Shown: in pieces, positions 7,080 through 13,881 of the stretch | How positions within the stretch are numbered: position 1 is the stretch's first letter | Layout: each line of letters opens with the position of its first letter | NCBI GenBank assembly: GCA_005883885.1 | Contig: VAYF01000006.1 | Location: 1 to 15,848 of the forward strand | Direction of reading: 5' to 3' | DNA: 15,848 bases | DNA from: Actinomycetota bacterium | Lineage (GTDB): Bacteria > Actinomycetota > UBA4738 > HRBIN12 | Made by a program: the position numbers and the translations under genes | Notes under the pieces: generated by a model | The model's input: only the letters and a program-made list of their open reading frames with translations | The model's database searches: none | What the model was told of the DNA's origin: nothing

Positions 7080-7116
7080 GTCGGTCGAACGTACGGGACA
7101 GGCGAGGAGGAACGAC

Positions 7117-8517
7117 ATGAGACGGTTGTTGATGGTCGTGGCGGTCGCAGGGCTCGTCGCGTCGGCGTGTTCGTCCAGCAGCACCGCCGGACTCCAGCCC
7201 TCGGCGGCTCGATCGCTGACCCCGGCGTCGTGCACCACCAAGGGTTTGGAGGCCGGTGCCGCGAGCGCCGGCCCCAGCGGCGAGCAGCCCGTGACGATCA
7301 ACCTCTGGAGCTTCTACAGCAGCGGGGAGTTCAAGAAGTACTGCGAGGTTCTCCAGGACTTCCACCAGAAGTATCCGTGGATCTCGATCCAGCATACGGG
7401 CGGGAAGTCGGATCAGGACATCTTCCGCGCGGTCAACTCCGACACCGCGCCGGACATGGCGATCACCTCGGGTCCCGACAACGTCGCGAGGTTCTGTTCG
7501 AGCAACACGTACAGGGACCTGTCCTCGTACCTCCAGGCCGACAACATCGATCTTGCGGCGACGGTCCCCGACGCCGCGCTGCGATACACGAGTTACAACG
7601 GGGACCAGTGCTCCTTGCCGGTGCTCTCGGACGCGTACGGCCTGTATTACAACAAGGACATGTTCACGAAGGCCGGTATCGCGGACGTCCCGAAGACGCT
7701 GTCGCAGCTCGAGGCCGACGCGAAGAAGCTCACGGTGTTCAATCCCGACGGCTCGATCAAGGTGGCCGGATACGTCCCGTTGCAGTCCTTCTACGAGAGC
7801 ACGCAGCTCTACAACGGCGACTACAGCGGTGGCATCTGGTACGACCAGAACGGCAACTCCGCGTTCGCGTCGGATCCGAGTTGGGCCAACCTCCTGCAAT
7901 GGGAGAAGAGCTTCATCGCCGATGTGTACGGCTCCGACGGCTACCACAAGCTGCAGGAGTTCTTCTCCAAGCTCGGCGGTCCCGACTCCGAGTGGTCGAG
8001 TTCCCATGGCTTCGAGACCGAGCAGGTGGCCATGATGATGGACGGTGAATGGCGCAACGCGTTCATCGCCGATGACGGGTCCAAGGTGAACTACGGGACC
8101 GCGCCCTTCCCGGTCGCGGACAACACCCCCGACCTCTACGGCGCCGGGCAGATCGGCGGCGACGTGGTCGGTATCCCATCGAACGCGAAGAACCCGGACG
8201 CGGCGTGGTTGCTGCTGAAGTACCTGGCGCTCGATACGGGTGCAGAGGTCAAGCTCGCGACGATCCTGAAGAACGTCCCGACCACGTTCGAGTCGCTGAA
8301 GGACCCCGGGCTCAACAGCGACGAGCACTTCAAGGTCTTCCTCCAGATATTCGGGAACGCGCACTCCGGATTCAAGCCGCTCACGCCGATCGGCGACACG
8401 GACTCCAGCCTGTGGGATTCATTCATCGACAAATGGGAATCGGGCGGCGTGACCGACCTGCAGGGCGGTCTGCAGGACCTGGCGACCCAGATCGACAACC
8501 AGCTCCAGTTGGGGTGA
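7117..8517 (+). CDS. ABC importer sugar-binding lipoprotein (SBP family 1)
   Basis: Protein of 466 residues that should sit outside the cell, anchored by lipid. The N terminus MRRLLMVVAVAGLVASAC has a charged start, a hydrophobic core and a lipobox-like ASAC with Cys18. A Ser/Thr/Pro/Ala-rich linker runs to about residue 55. The SBP_bac_1 fold follows, with VTINLWSFYSSGEFKKYC, a DMAITSGPDN hinge region, DAYGLYYNKDMFTKAGI (the family's NKDLF-like motif) and the C-terminal NAKNPDAAWLLLKYLA. The start is supported by GAGGAGG at 7104-7110, six bases before the ATG. It is coupled to the first permease by a GTGA overlap. Aromatic residues are frequent in the predicted cleft, as expected for oligosaccharide binding; the ligand is not readable. 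Confidence 0.95.
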   Translation: MRRLLMVVAVAGLVASACSSSSTAGLQPSAARSLTPASCTTKGLEAGAASAGPSGEQPVTINLWSFYSSGEFKKYCEVLQDFHQKYPWISIQHTGGKSDQDIFRAVNSDTAPDMAITSGPDNVARFCSSNTYRDLSSYLQADNIDLAATVPDAALRYTSYNGDQCSLPVLSDAYGLYYNKDMFTKAGIADVPKTLSQLEADAKKLTVFNPDGSIKVAGYVPLQSFYESTQLYNGDYSGGIWYDQNGNSAFASDPSWANLLQWEKSFIADVYGSDGYHKLQEFFSKLGGPDSEWSSSHGFETEQVAMMMDGEWRNAFIADDGSKVNYGTAPFPVADNTPDLYGAGQIGGDVVGIPSNAKNPDAAWLLLKYLALDTGAEVKLATILKNVPTTFESLKDPGLNSDEHFKVFLQIFGNAHSGFKPLTPIGDTDSSLWDSFIDKWESGGVTDLQGGLQDLATQIDNQLQLG

Positions 8518-9386
8518 GCACGAAGACCGACGCCATCGCTGCACGGGCGGCGGGTGCGACGCCGGCACGCCGGCGTCGCACCCGCCGGAGGTACCTCACG
8601 GTCGCCGCGTTCATGTCGCCGTGGATCGTGGGGTTCTTGGTGCTCTACGCGTACCCGATGCTCGCGAGCCTCTATTACTCCTTCACGAAATACGACGGCG
8701 GCAAGGCGGGTCCCCGCTGGACCGGACTGTCGAACTACCGGTTCATGTTCGCGCAGGATCCGAACTTCTGGCTGTCGCTCCGCAACACGATCTGGATGGT
8801 CCTCGTGAGTGTCCCACTCGCGATCCTCCTCGGGGTCGGCTCCGCCTATGTCCTGACGAAGCCGCGTCGAGGGCGCGCGTTCTACCGAACCGCCTTCTTC
8901 TTGCCGACCATGGTCCCCGCGGTTGCGGCGGCCGTCGCCTTCCTGTTCCTCCTCAACGCCGGCGGCCCGATCGACCGGATCCTGGGATTCTTCCACCTCC
9001 CTCAGCCCTTGTGGTTCTTCTCCGCGCAGTGGTCGAAGCCGGGCCTCGTCGTGGTCGGGCTCTGGGGCGTCGGCAGCACGATGATCATCTTCCTGGCGGC
9101 GTTGCTCGACGTGCCCGCGCATCTGTACGAAGCCGCCGACATCGAAGGCGCGAACGCGTGGCACAAGTTCCGGCGTATCACCCTGCCCATGATCAGCCCC
9201 GTCATCTTCTTCACCGCGGTGATCGGGGTGATCTACGTCTGGCTCTACCAGCAGGGGTTCGAAAGCTTCCACCTCGGGTACGCGTCCGCGATGGCCTGGA
9301 TGCTGTTCGCGATCGTCATGGGGTGCACGCTCGTCCTGATCAAGTCCTGGAACCGGTGGGTTTTCTACCAGGGCGGGTTCCGGTGA
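8514..9386 (+). CDS. ABC sugar importer permease 1 (MalF/UgpA type), with an apparent in-frame internal loss
   Basis: Inner-membrane subunit of 290 residues. A basic cytoplasmic N terminus (PARRRRTRRRY) is followed by about six hydrophobic segments starting at AAFMSPWIVGFLVLYAYPM. The EAA loop that docks the ATPase is present as EAADIEGANAWHKFRRITLP (EAA at 206-208). The start is GTG 8514 in GTGA, overlapping the binding-protein stop by four bases; an in-frame ATG further upstream only runs through the binding-protein gene. Near 9227-9240 the sequence goes from TAVIGVI straight to VWLYQQGF. Close relatives have about 35-40 more residues here (a periplasmic loop with a FTQAYV-like motif), so a block seems lost without a frame shift. 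The last membrane segment and a normal NRWVFYQGGFR end are kept. Coupled to permease 2 by GTGA. Confidence 0.9.
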   Translation: MSTKTDAIAARAAGATPARRRRTRRRYLTVAAFMSPWIVGFLVLYAYPMLASLYYSFTKYDGGKAGPRWTGLSNYRFMFAQDPNFWLSLRNTIWMVLVSVPLAILLGVGSAYVLTKPRRGRAFYRTAFFLPTMVPAVAAAVAFLFLLNAGGPIDRILGFFHLPQPLWFFSAQWSKPGLVVVGLWGVGSTMIIFLAALLDVPAHLYEAADIEGANAWHKFRRITLPMISPVIFFTAVIGVIYVWLYQQGFESFHLGYASAMAWMLFAIVMGCTLVLIKSWNRWVFYQGGFR

Positions 9387-10152
9387 GCGGCGCCACCGTC
9401 GCAGCCGTCGCCCCCCGGACGCGGCGGCGCACCGCCGAGGCCCGTCGCAAGGCATTCCTGACCACGGTCGCCAACCACGCGGTAGCCATCGCGCTCGCTG
9501 CCGCGTTCGTCCTGCCGCTCTTCTTCGTCGTGACGACGTCCCTCATGACGCAGCAGCAGGCACTGAACCCGCACGATCTGATCCCGCACCCGTTCCAGTG
9601 GCGGAACTACAGCGACATCTTCAGCGAGGAGCCGATCTTCCGCTACGGATGGAACACGTTCGTCTACGCCGGGATGGCCACGCTGGGGGTCGTCCTCTCC
9701 TCGGTGCCGGTCGCGTATGCGTTGTCCGTGATCAAGTGGCGCGGACAGCGGGCGGTCTTCCTGTTGGTGATCTCGACGATGATGTTGCCCAGCCAGGTCA
9801 CGATCGTGCCTCTGTTCCTGTTCTTCCGGCACCTCGGCTGGGTGGGATCGAGTTCCAGATCATGTGGCACGTGGTCGTCAAGGTCGCGAAACCGGCCATC
9901 GCAGCCGTCGGTCTGTTCGAGTTCCTCTACGCTTGGAACGATTTCTTCGGACCCCTCATCTACTCGCTCAACAACGACAGGATCTGGACCCTCTCGGTCG
10001 GGCTGCAACAGTTCACCACGATCCATCGTGGGGTCCTGTACAACCAGCAGATGGCCGCCTCCGTGGTGTTCATGCTCCCGGTGATCATCCTGTTCCTGAT
10101 CGCGCAGAAGGCGTTCATCGAGGGCATCACGCTGACCGGTGTGAAAGGCTGA
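9383..10152 (+). pseudogene. ABC sugar importer permease 2 (MalG/UgpE type), broken by an internal out-of-frame deletion (real or assembly)
   Basis: Reading from GTG 9383 gives a good MalG-type start (ANHAVAIALAAAFVLPLFF, then QWRNYSDIF, NTFVYAGMATLG) up to VPLFLFFRHLGWVG near 9850. After that the correct frame changes: EFQIMWHVVVKVAKPAIAAVG, AWNDFFGPLIYSL and the normal C-terminal AFIEGITLTGVKG end at the TGA 10150-10152. Family members have about 40 residues between GWVG and EFQ, namely the next membrane segment, the IFLLRQFF helix and the first half of the EAA loop. All of this is missing at a junction around 9848-9856. As written, the product could not form a working permease. Because the rest of the operon is intact and two other genes show similar losses, an assembly error is quite possible. 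Confidence 0.85.
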
Positions 10153-10157
10153 GCCCC

Positions 10158-11099
10158 GTGCGGGTGGCTCTCATCGGGTCCGGCTGGATCCAGGACTTCC
10201 ACGCACGCGGGATCCAGGCGTGCCCGGGCGCGGAGCTCGCCGCGGTGGCGAATCACCGCGAGCAGAGCGCTCGGGCGTTCGCCGAGCGGTACGCGATCCC
10301 GCGCGTGACCACGGACTGGCGCTCCCTGACGGAGGACGACGCGATCCAGGCGGCGATCGTCGCCACGCCCAACGCGCTGCACGCCGAGCAGTCCGTCGCG
10401 TTCCTCGACGCCGGCAAGCACGTGCTGGTCGAGAAGCCGATGGCGGTCTCCGTCGAGGCATGCGACGCGATGATCGAAGCATCCCAACGAGGGGGCGCCT
10501 CCCTGATGGTCGCCCATTGTTGGCGGTTCCACCCCGACGTGATCGCGATGCGCGACCGGATCGCCTCCGGAGAGCTCGGCGAGGTCGTGAAGACCCGCGG
10601 ATACGGCGTCCATGCCGGCTGGGGCCCGAAGGGCTGGTTCGTCGATCCCGCGCTCGCCGGCGGGGGCGCCCTCGTCGACATGGGCGTGCACGCGATCGAC
10701 ACGGCGCGGTTCCTCCTGGGCGACCCGACGCCGGAGCGGGTCTGCGCTGCGATCGGGACGCGGTACGGCCCGTACACCGTCGATGACGACGGCATCGTGC
10801 TGATCGGGTGGTCCAACCGGACCAACAGCGTCGTCGAATCGGGCTGGTGGCATCAGCACAAGGAGGGGATGGAGGCCGACACGGAGGTCTACGGAACGAA
10901 GGGATACGCGCGTATCTTCCCTCGTGAGGAGCCGAGCGAGGATCACGATCATGCTCCCCAGTCCATGTACACGGCCCAGATGCAGGAGTTCCTGAGCGCG
11001 ATCGAACAGGGGAGGGCTCCCACGCCTTCGGGGAGCGACGGCCGCGTGGTGATGGAGGTAGTGGAGCGTGCGTACGCGTCGGGTGGTCGCGGCGGGTGA
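10158..11099 (+). CDS. Gfo/Idh/MocA-family NAD(P)-dependent sugar oxidoreductase
   Basis: Protein of 313 residues. An N-terminal Rossmann domain is seen in VALIGSGWIQDFHARGI (GxGxxx variant GSGWI) with the VATPNALHAEQ and VEKPMAVS motifs; the EKP Lys is a usual catalytic residue. The C-terminal domain has the substrate/catalytic signature GGGALVDMGVHAIDTARFLLG (Asp and His of DxGxHxxD). Members oxidise or reduce a ring or side-chain hydroxyl of sugars, inositols or sugar acids. Start GTG 10158 (GTG 10164 is an alternative) lies five bases after the permease stop. The end overlaps the second kinase start by four bases (GTGA). In this setting it may oxidise the imported sugar or an intermediate, possibly together with the aminotransferase at 4631-5741. 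The precise substrate is unknown. Confidence 0.9.
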   Translation: MRVALIGSGWIQDFHARGIQACPGAELAAVANHREQSARAFAERYAIPRVTTDWRSLTEDDAIQAAIVATPNALHAEQSVAFLDAGKHVLVEKPMAVSVEACDAMIEASQRGGASLMVAHCWRFHPDVIAMRDRIASGELGEVVKTRGYGVHAGWGPKGWFVDPALAGGGALVDMGVHAIDTARFLLGDPTPERVCAAIGTRYGPYTVDDDGIVLIGWSNRTNSVVESGWWHQHKEGMEADTEVYGTKGYARIFPREEPSEDHDHAPQSMYTAQMQEFLSAIEQGRAPTPSGSDGRVVMEVVERAYASGGRGG

Positions 11100-12103
11100 C
11101 CACCGTCCTGGGGGTGGACGGAGGTGGACGCAAGACCTACGCGGTCGTCGTCGATGCGTTCGGGGCGTTGCTGGGTGCCGCGACGGCGGGGCCGTCGAAC
11201 TGGGAGATGGCCGGCGTCGACGTCGCTCGTGACGCGATCGCCGGAGCCGCCGACGGCGCGCTCGCGGACGCGGGCATCGCGCGCGGAGCGATCGAGGCCT
11301 CGGTGTTCGGCCTCGCGGGTGTGGATTGGCCGTCGGACGTCGATCGGCTCCTCGGTGCGATCCGGCCGCTGGGGCTCGGCGGGCCCTGCCGGATCCTGAA
11401 CGACGCCTTCGTGGCGCTCCGCGCCGGCACGGTCCAGCCGTGGGGCGTCGTCGTGGTCGCCGGCACAGGGACCGTCGCCGCCGGCCGGAACCCGGCCGGT
11501 GAGGAGTTCCGCACGCTGGGGGAGGGAGCGATCTTCGGCGACTTCGGCGATGAGTTCGACGTGTCGGAACTGGCCGTGCGCGCCGTGGCCGACCAGTACA
11601 CGGGCCGTGGTCCCTCCACCGCCCTGTCCGAGATGCTCTGCGAGCACCTCGGCGCGGGGTCGGTGGCCGCGCTGCTCGAGCGGCTCTGCCGGGAGGATCC
11701 GCGCATCCGCTCGCCGGAGGTCCAGATCCTCACGCCACTCGTGCTCGAAGCGACGGAGCGCGGCGACCTCGTGGCGCGGTCGATCCTCGAACGGATCGGA
11801 CAGGCGCTCGGGGAGGCGGCCGGGCTCGTCGCGACCCGTCTCGGCATGCGCGACCTCGAGTTCGACGTGGTGTGCTCGGGGAACCTGTTCCGGACCCCGA
11901 ACCGCTACCTGCTTGACCAGCTCGAGCTGGAGGCGCGCCGCGCCGCACCCGGCGCCCACCTGGAGCTGCTCGAGATCCCGCCCGTGGTGGGCGCCGCCCT
12001 GATGGCCCTCGAGCTGGCGGGCCCGCGGATCGGCGTCGGCGCGAAACCTCGACTGAGCTCTGCAGCGCTCAAGCGGTTCTGGGGCGAGGAGCCATCGGCC
12101 TGA
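11096..12103 (+). CDS. Second BadF/BadG/BcrA/BcrD-type sugar kinase
   Basis: Protein of 335 residues in the same family as the kinase at 598-1671. The two share the phosphate-1 loop (here VDGGGRKT, with Arg replacing the usual Ser at residue 12), the probable catalytic Asp103 in LNDAFVALRAGT, the phosphate-2 loop AGTGT (122-126), GEGAIFGDFG (142-151) and a late PPVVGAAL. The adenosine-site glycines are weak (CSGNLF rather than GGGVF). Start GTG 11096 overlaps the oxidoreductase stop. It is the last gene of the ROK operon and meets the MFS gene tail to tail after 43 bases. Two divergent paralogues in one regulon suggest different substrates, such as GlcN versus GlcNAc or a modified sugar; this is inference. 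Confidence 0.88.
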   Translation: MTTVLGVDGGGRKTYAVVVDAFGALLGAATAGPSNWEMAGVDVARDAIAGAADGALADAGIARGAIEASVFGLAGVDWPSDVDRLLGAIRPLGLGGPCRILNDAFVALRAGTVQPWGVVVVAGTGTVAAGRNPAGEEFRTLGEGAIFGDFGDEFDVSELAVRAVADQYTGRGPSTALSEMLCEHLGAGSVAALLERLCREDPRIRSPEVQILTPLVLEATERGDLVARSILERIGQALGEAAGLVATRLGMRDLEFDVVCSGNLFRTPNRYLLDQLELEARRAAPGAHLELLEIPPVVGAALMALELAGPRIGVGAKPRLSSAALKRFWGEEPSA

Positions 12104-12146
12104 GGATCACTCGAGCGGCAAGCCGAAGTCGGCGAGCGCGAGGGAG

Positions 12147-13775
12147 CTACCGCAGCCGAGCGTCTGCGACCGCGTGCGCGACCTGCACGCTCTGTGGGTG
12201 CCCCGTTACCGCGAGGAGGAACGGCTCTCGGTGCAGCCCGAGCAGGCGCAGCGGCGTCCTGGCGACGACCGTGGCGGTCCTCGGCACGTCGCGCAGGAGC
12301 GCGATCTCCCCGACGTACGCGCCCGGTCCGAGGGTGCCCAGGTGCTTGCCCTGGCTGGTCACCTCCACCTCGCCCTCGACGATCACGTAGAAGAAGTCAC
12401 CGACGTCCCCCTCTCGGATCAGGACCTCTCCGGGACCGACCTGCACGGGCGTCATGTTCGTCATCACTCGTTCCATCGCGGGCGCAGGAAGCGGCGTGAA
12501 GAAGGGGATCTTCCGAACGAGGGCAAGTGCCTCCGCGTCCGGTGCTACGGCCCGCCGGTCGATCGAAAGCAAGTGACTCGATGAGGCCAGGATCACGAGC
12601 GGCAGGAAGGCACCGATCACGACGAGCGCCGCTTGCACGCCGAACACCTGGATGAGGACCGCGGCGCCGATGGATCCCACCGCAAGCGCGAGCATGCTGA
12701 GTCCCTCGAGTACCCCGAACACGCGCGACAGCACCTCGTTCGGAGAGATCCGTTGGAGCAGGGTGCGACCCGCGACGTCTCCGAGCGTACGCCCACCTCC
12801 AGCGATCGAGAACAGGATCGGTGCGCTCACGGCAGAGGGTGCGACCGCCACCAACCCGATGGGGATCCCGAAGACCACCGCTCCGGCGGCCAAGGGTGGG
12901 GTGAGCCGCCTGCGTCCGACGAGCACCACGGTCGCCGCGGCACCGAGGACGGCGCCCGCTCCGAACGCTGCGCTCAGATAGCCGGCGCCGCTTCGGCCGA
13001 TCGCGAGCAGGTCGATCGCCGTGGCGACGAACAGGACGTCCAGGGCTCCGACGACGATGTCGCTGGAGGCGAGCAGGAGGACGACCAGGCGCGGCTCTCG
13101 CTCCCGCGCCAGGGTCGCGAACCCCGCCAGGGTCTGGCGCCAGACGTCGCTCGCGTCCACACGGCCCGGAGGCGTGACCGCCGACGGGTCGGCCCGCACC
13201 CGGGACACGAACACCGCGCCGAGCAGGCTGACGCCCGCGAAGACCGCGAAGACCGCGTCAGGCCCCGATAGTCCAAGGAGAACGCCGGCGGCCAGCGGCC
13301 CGAGCATCTTCCCCGAGCCCTCGACGACGCCCGTCACGACGTTCGTCGCGGTGAGGTCGTCCGGGGTCTTCGTGAGCGCAGGGACCAGCGAGTTCTGAGC
13401 CGGTCGGGTGAGGGTGATGCTGATCGAGGCGATCGTCGCGGCCGCGTAGACGAGCCACGGAGCGGCGTCCACGAACAACGTCACCGCCGTCGCACCGATC
13501 GCGACGCCCTGCATCAGGTAGTCGATCAGCAGCACACGGTCGCGTCGGAAACGGTCCCCGGCGTAGGCGGCGAACGGGGCGACGACCGCCGAGGGGATGA
13601 GCAGGATCACCGCCACCACTCCCGCTTCTGCCGCCCCGCCCCGTTCGAACGCGTACACGAGGATCGCGATCCACGTCGCGAACTCGGTCATGTTGAACCC
13701 GAGGTACGCCGACTCGACACGGCGCAGGTTCGGGTCGGTCATGACCGCGCGGAAGATGTGCAACCGCTCGCCCAC
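12147..13775 (-). CDS. MFS transporter fused to a C-terminal cyclic-nucleotide-binding domain
   Basis: Protein of 542 residues. Residues 1 to about 410 form an MFS_3-type (EntS-like) exporter with ten to twelve hydrophobic segments and a basic loop DRFRRDRVLL after TM2, the usual MFS motif A place; a TRPAQNSLVPAL motif follows TM4. Residues of about 420-540 form a cNMP-binding beta-roll: KIPFFTPLPAPAMERV, GEVLIREGDVGDFFYVIVEGEVEV, then the phosphate-binding cassette GEIALLRDVPRTATVVA with the Arg that contacts the cyclic phosphate. It sits in the inner membrane with the sensor in the cytoplasm; a cyclic nucleotide may gate export. Start GTG 13775 has only a weak CGAGG upstream. It has no clear link to the sugar locus and the transported substrate is unknown. 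Confidence 0.9.
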   Translation of the reverse strand: MGERLHIFRAVMTDPNLRRVESAYLGFNMTEFATWIAILVYAFERGGAAEAGVVAVILLIPSAVVAPFAAYAGDRFRRDRVLLIDYLMQGVAIGATAVTLFVDAAPWLVYAAATIASISITLTRPAQNSLVPALTKTPDDLTATNVVTGVVEGSGKMLGPLAAGVLLGLSGPDAVFAVFAGVSLLGAVFVSRVRADPSAVTPPGRVDASDVWRQTLAGFATLAREREPRLVVLLLASSDIVVGALDVLFVATAIDLLAIGRSGAGYLSAAFGAGAVLGAAATVVLVGRRRLTPPLAAGAVVFGIPIGLVAVAPSAVSAPILFSIAGGGRTLGDVAGRTLLQRISPNEVLSRVFGVLEGLSMLALAVGSIGAAVLIQVFGVQAALVVIGAFLPLVILASSSHLLSIDRRAVAPDAEALALVRKIPFFTPLPAPAMERVMTNMTPVQVGPGEVLIREGDVGDFFYVIVEGEVEVTSQGKHLGTLGPGAYVGEIALLRDVPRTATVVARTPLRLLGLHREPFLLAVTGHPQSVQVAHAVADARLR

Positions 13776-13831
13776 GCCTCGAGCATGGCAGCCGACCGGA
13801 TCGGGGTCGAATCCCCGTGCTCGATCGGTCC

Positions 13832-13866
13832 GGAGGGGCAGCCCCCCTTCGCGGGGCCGCCCCTCC
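13832..13866 (-). terminator. GC-rich hairpin terminator downstream of the secreted-protein gene
   Basis: Outer arms GGAGGGGC (13832-13839) and GCCCCTCC (13859-13866) form a perfect eight-base stem. An inner CCCC/GGGG pair closes a five-base loop. It starts 15 bases beyond the stop of the gene at 13882 and lies before the MFS gene on the same strand. No U-tract follows, as is common for GC-rich actinobacterial terminators. A second small hairpin (CGGGG/CCCCG, 13802-13817) lies further along. Confidence 0.55.
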
Positions 13867-13881
13867 GCCGATCCTCGGTCC

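Noticed and set aside
12122..12133. GCCGAAGTCGGC hairpin between the second kinase and the MFS gene
   Set aside because: Only four to five stem bases, no U-tract and within a GC-rich 43-base gap; too weak to call a terminator.
13802..13817. CGGGGTCGAATCCCCG resembles a tRNA T-arm
   Set aside because: The loop is one base short of TTCGAAT, the bases upstream are the MFS gene start rather than D and anticodon arms, and no acceptor stem is found on either strand.
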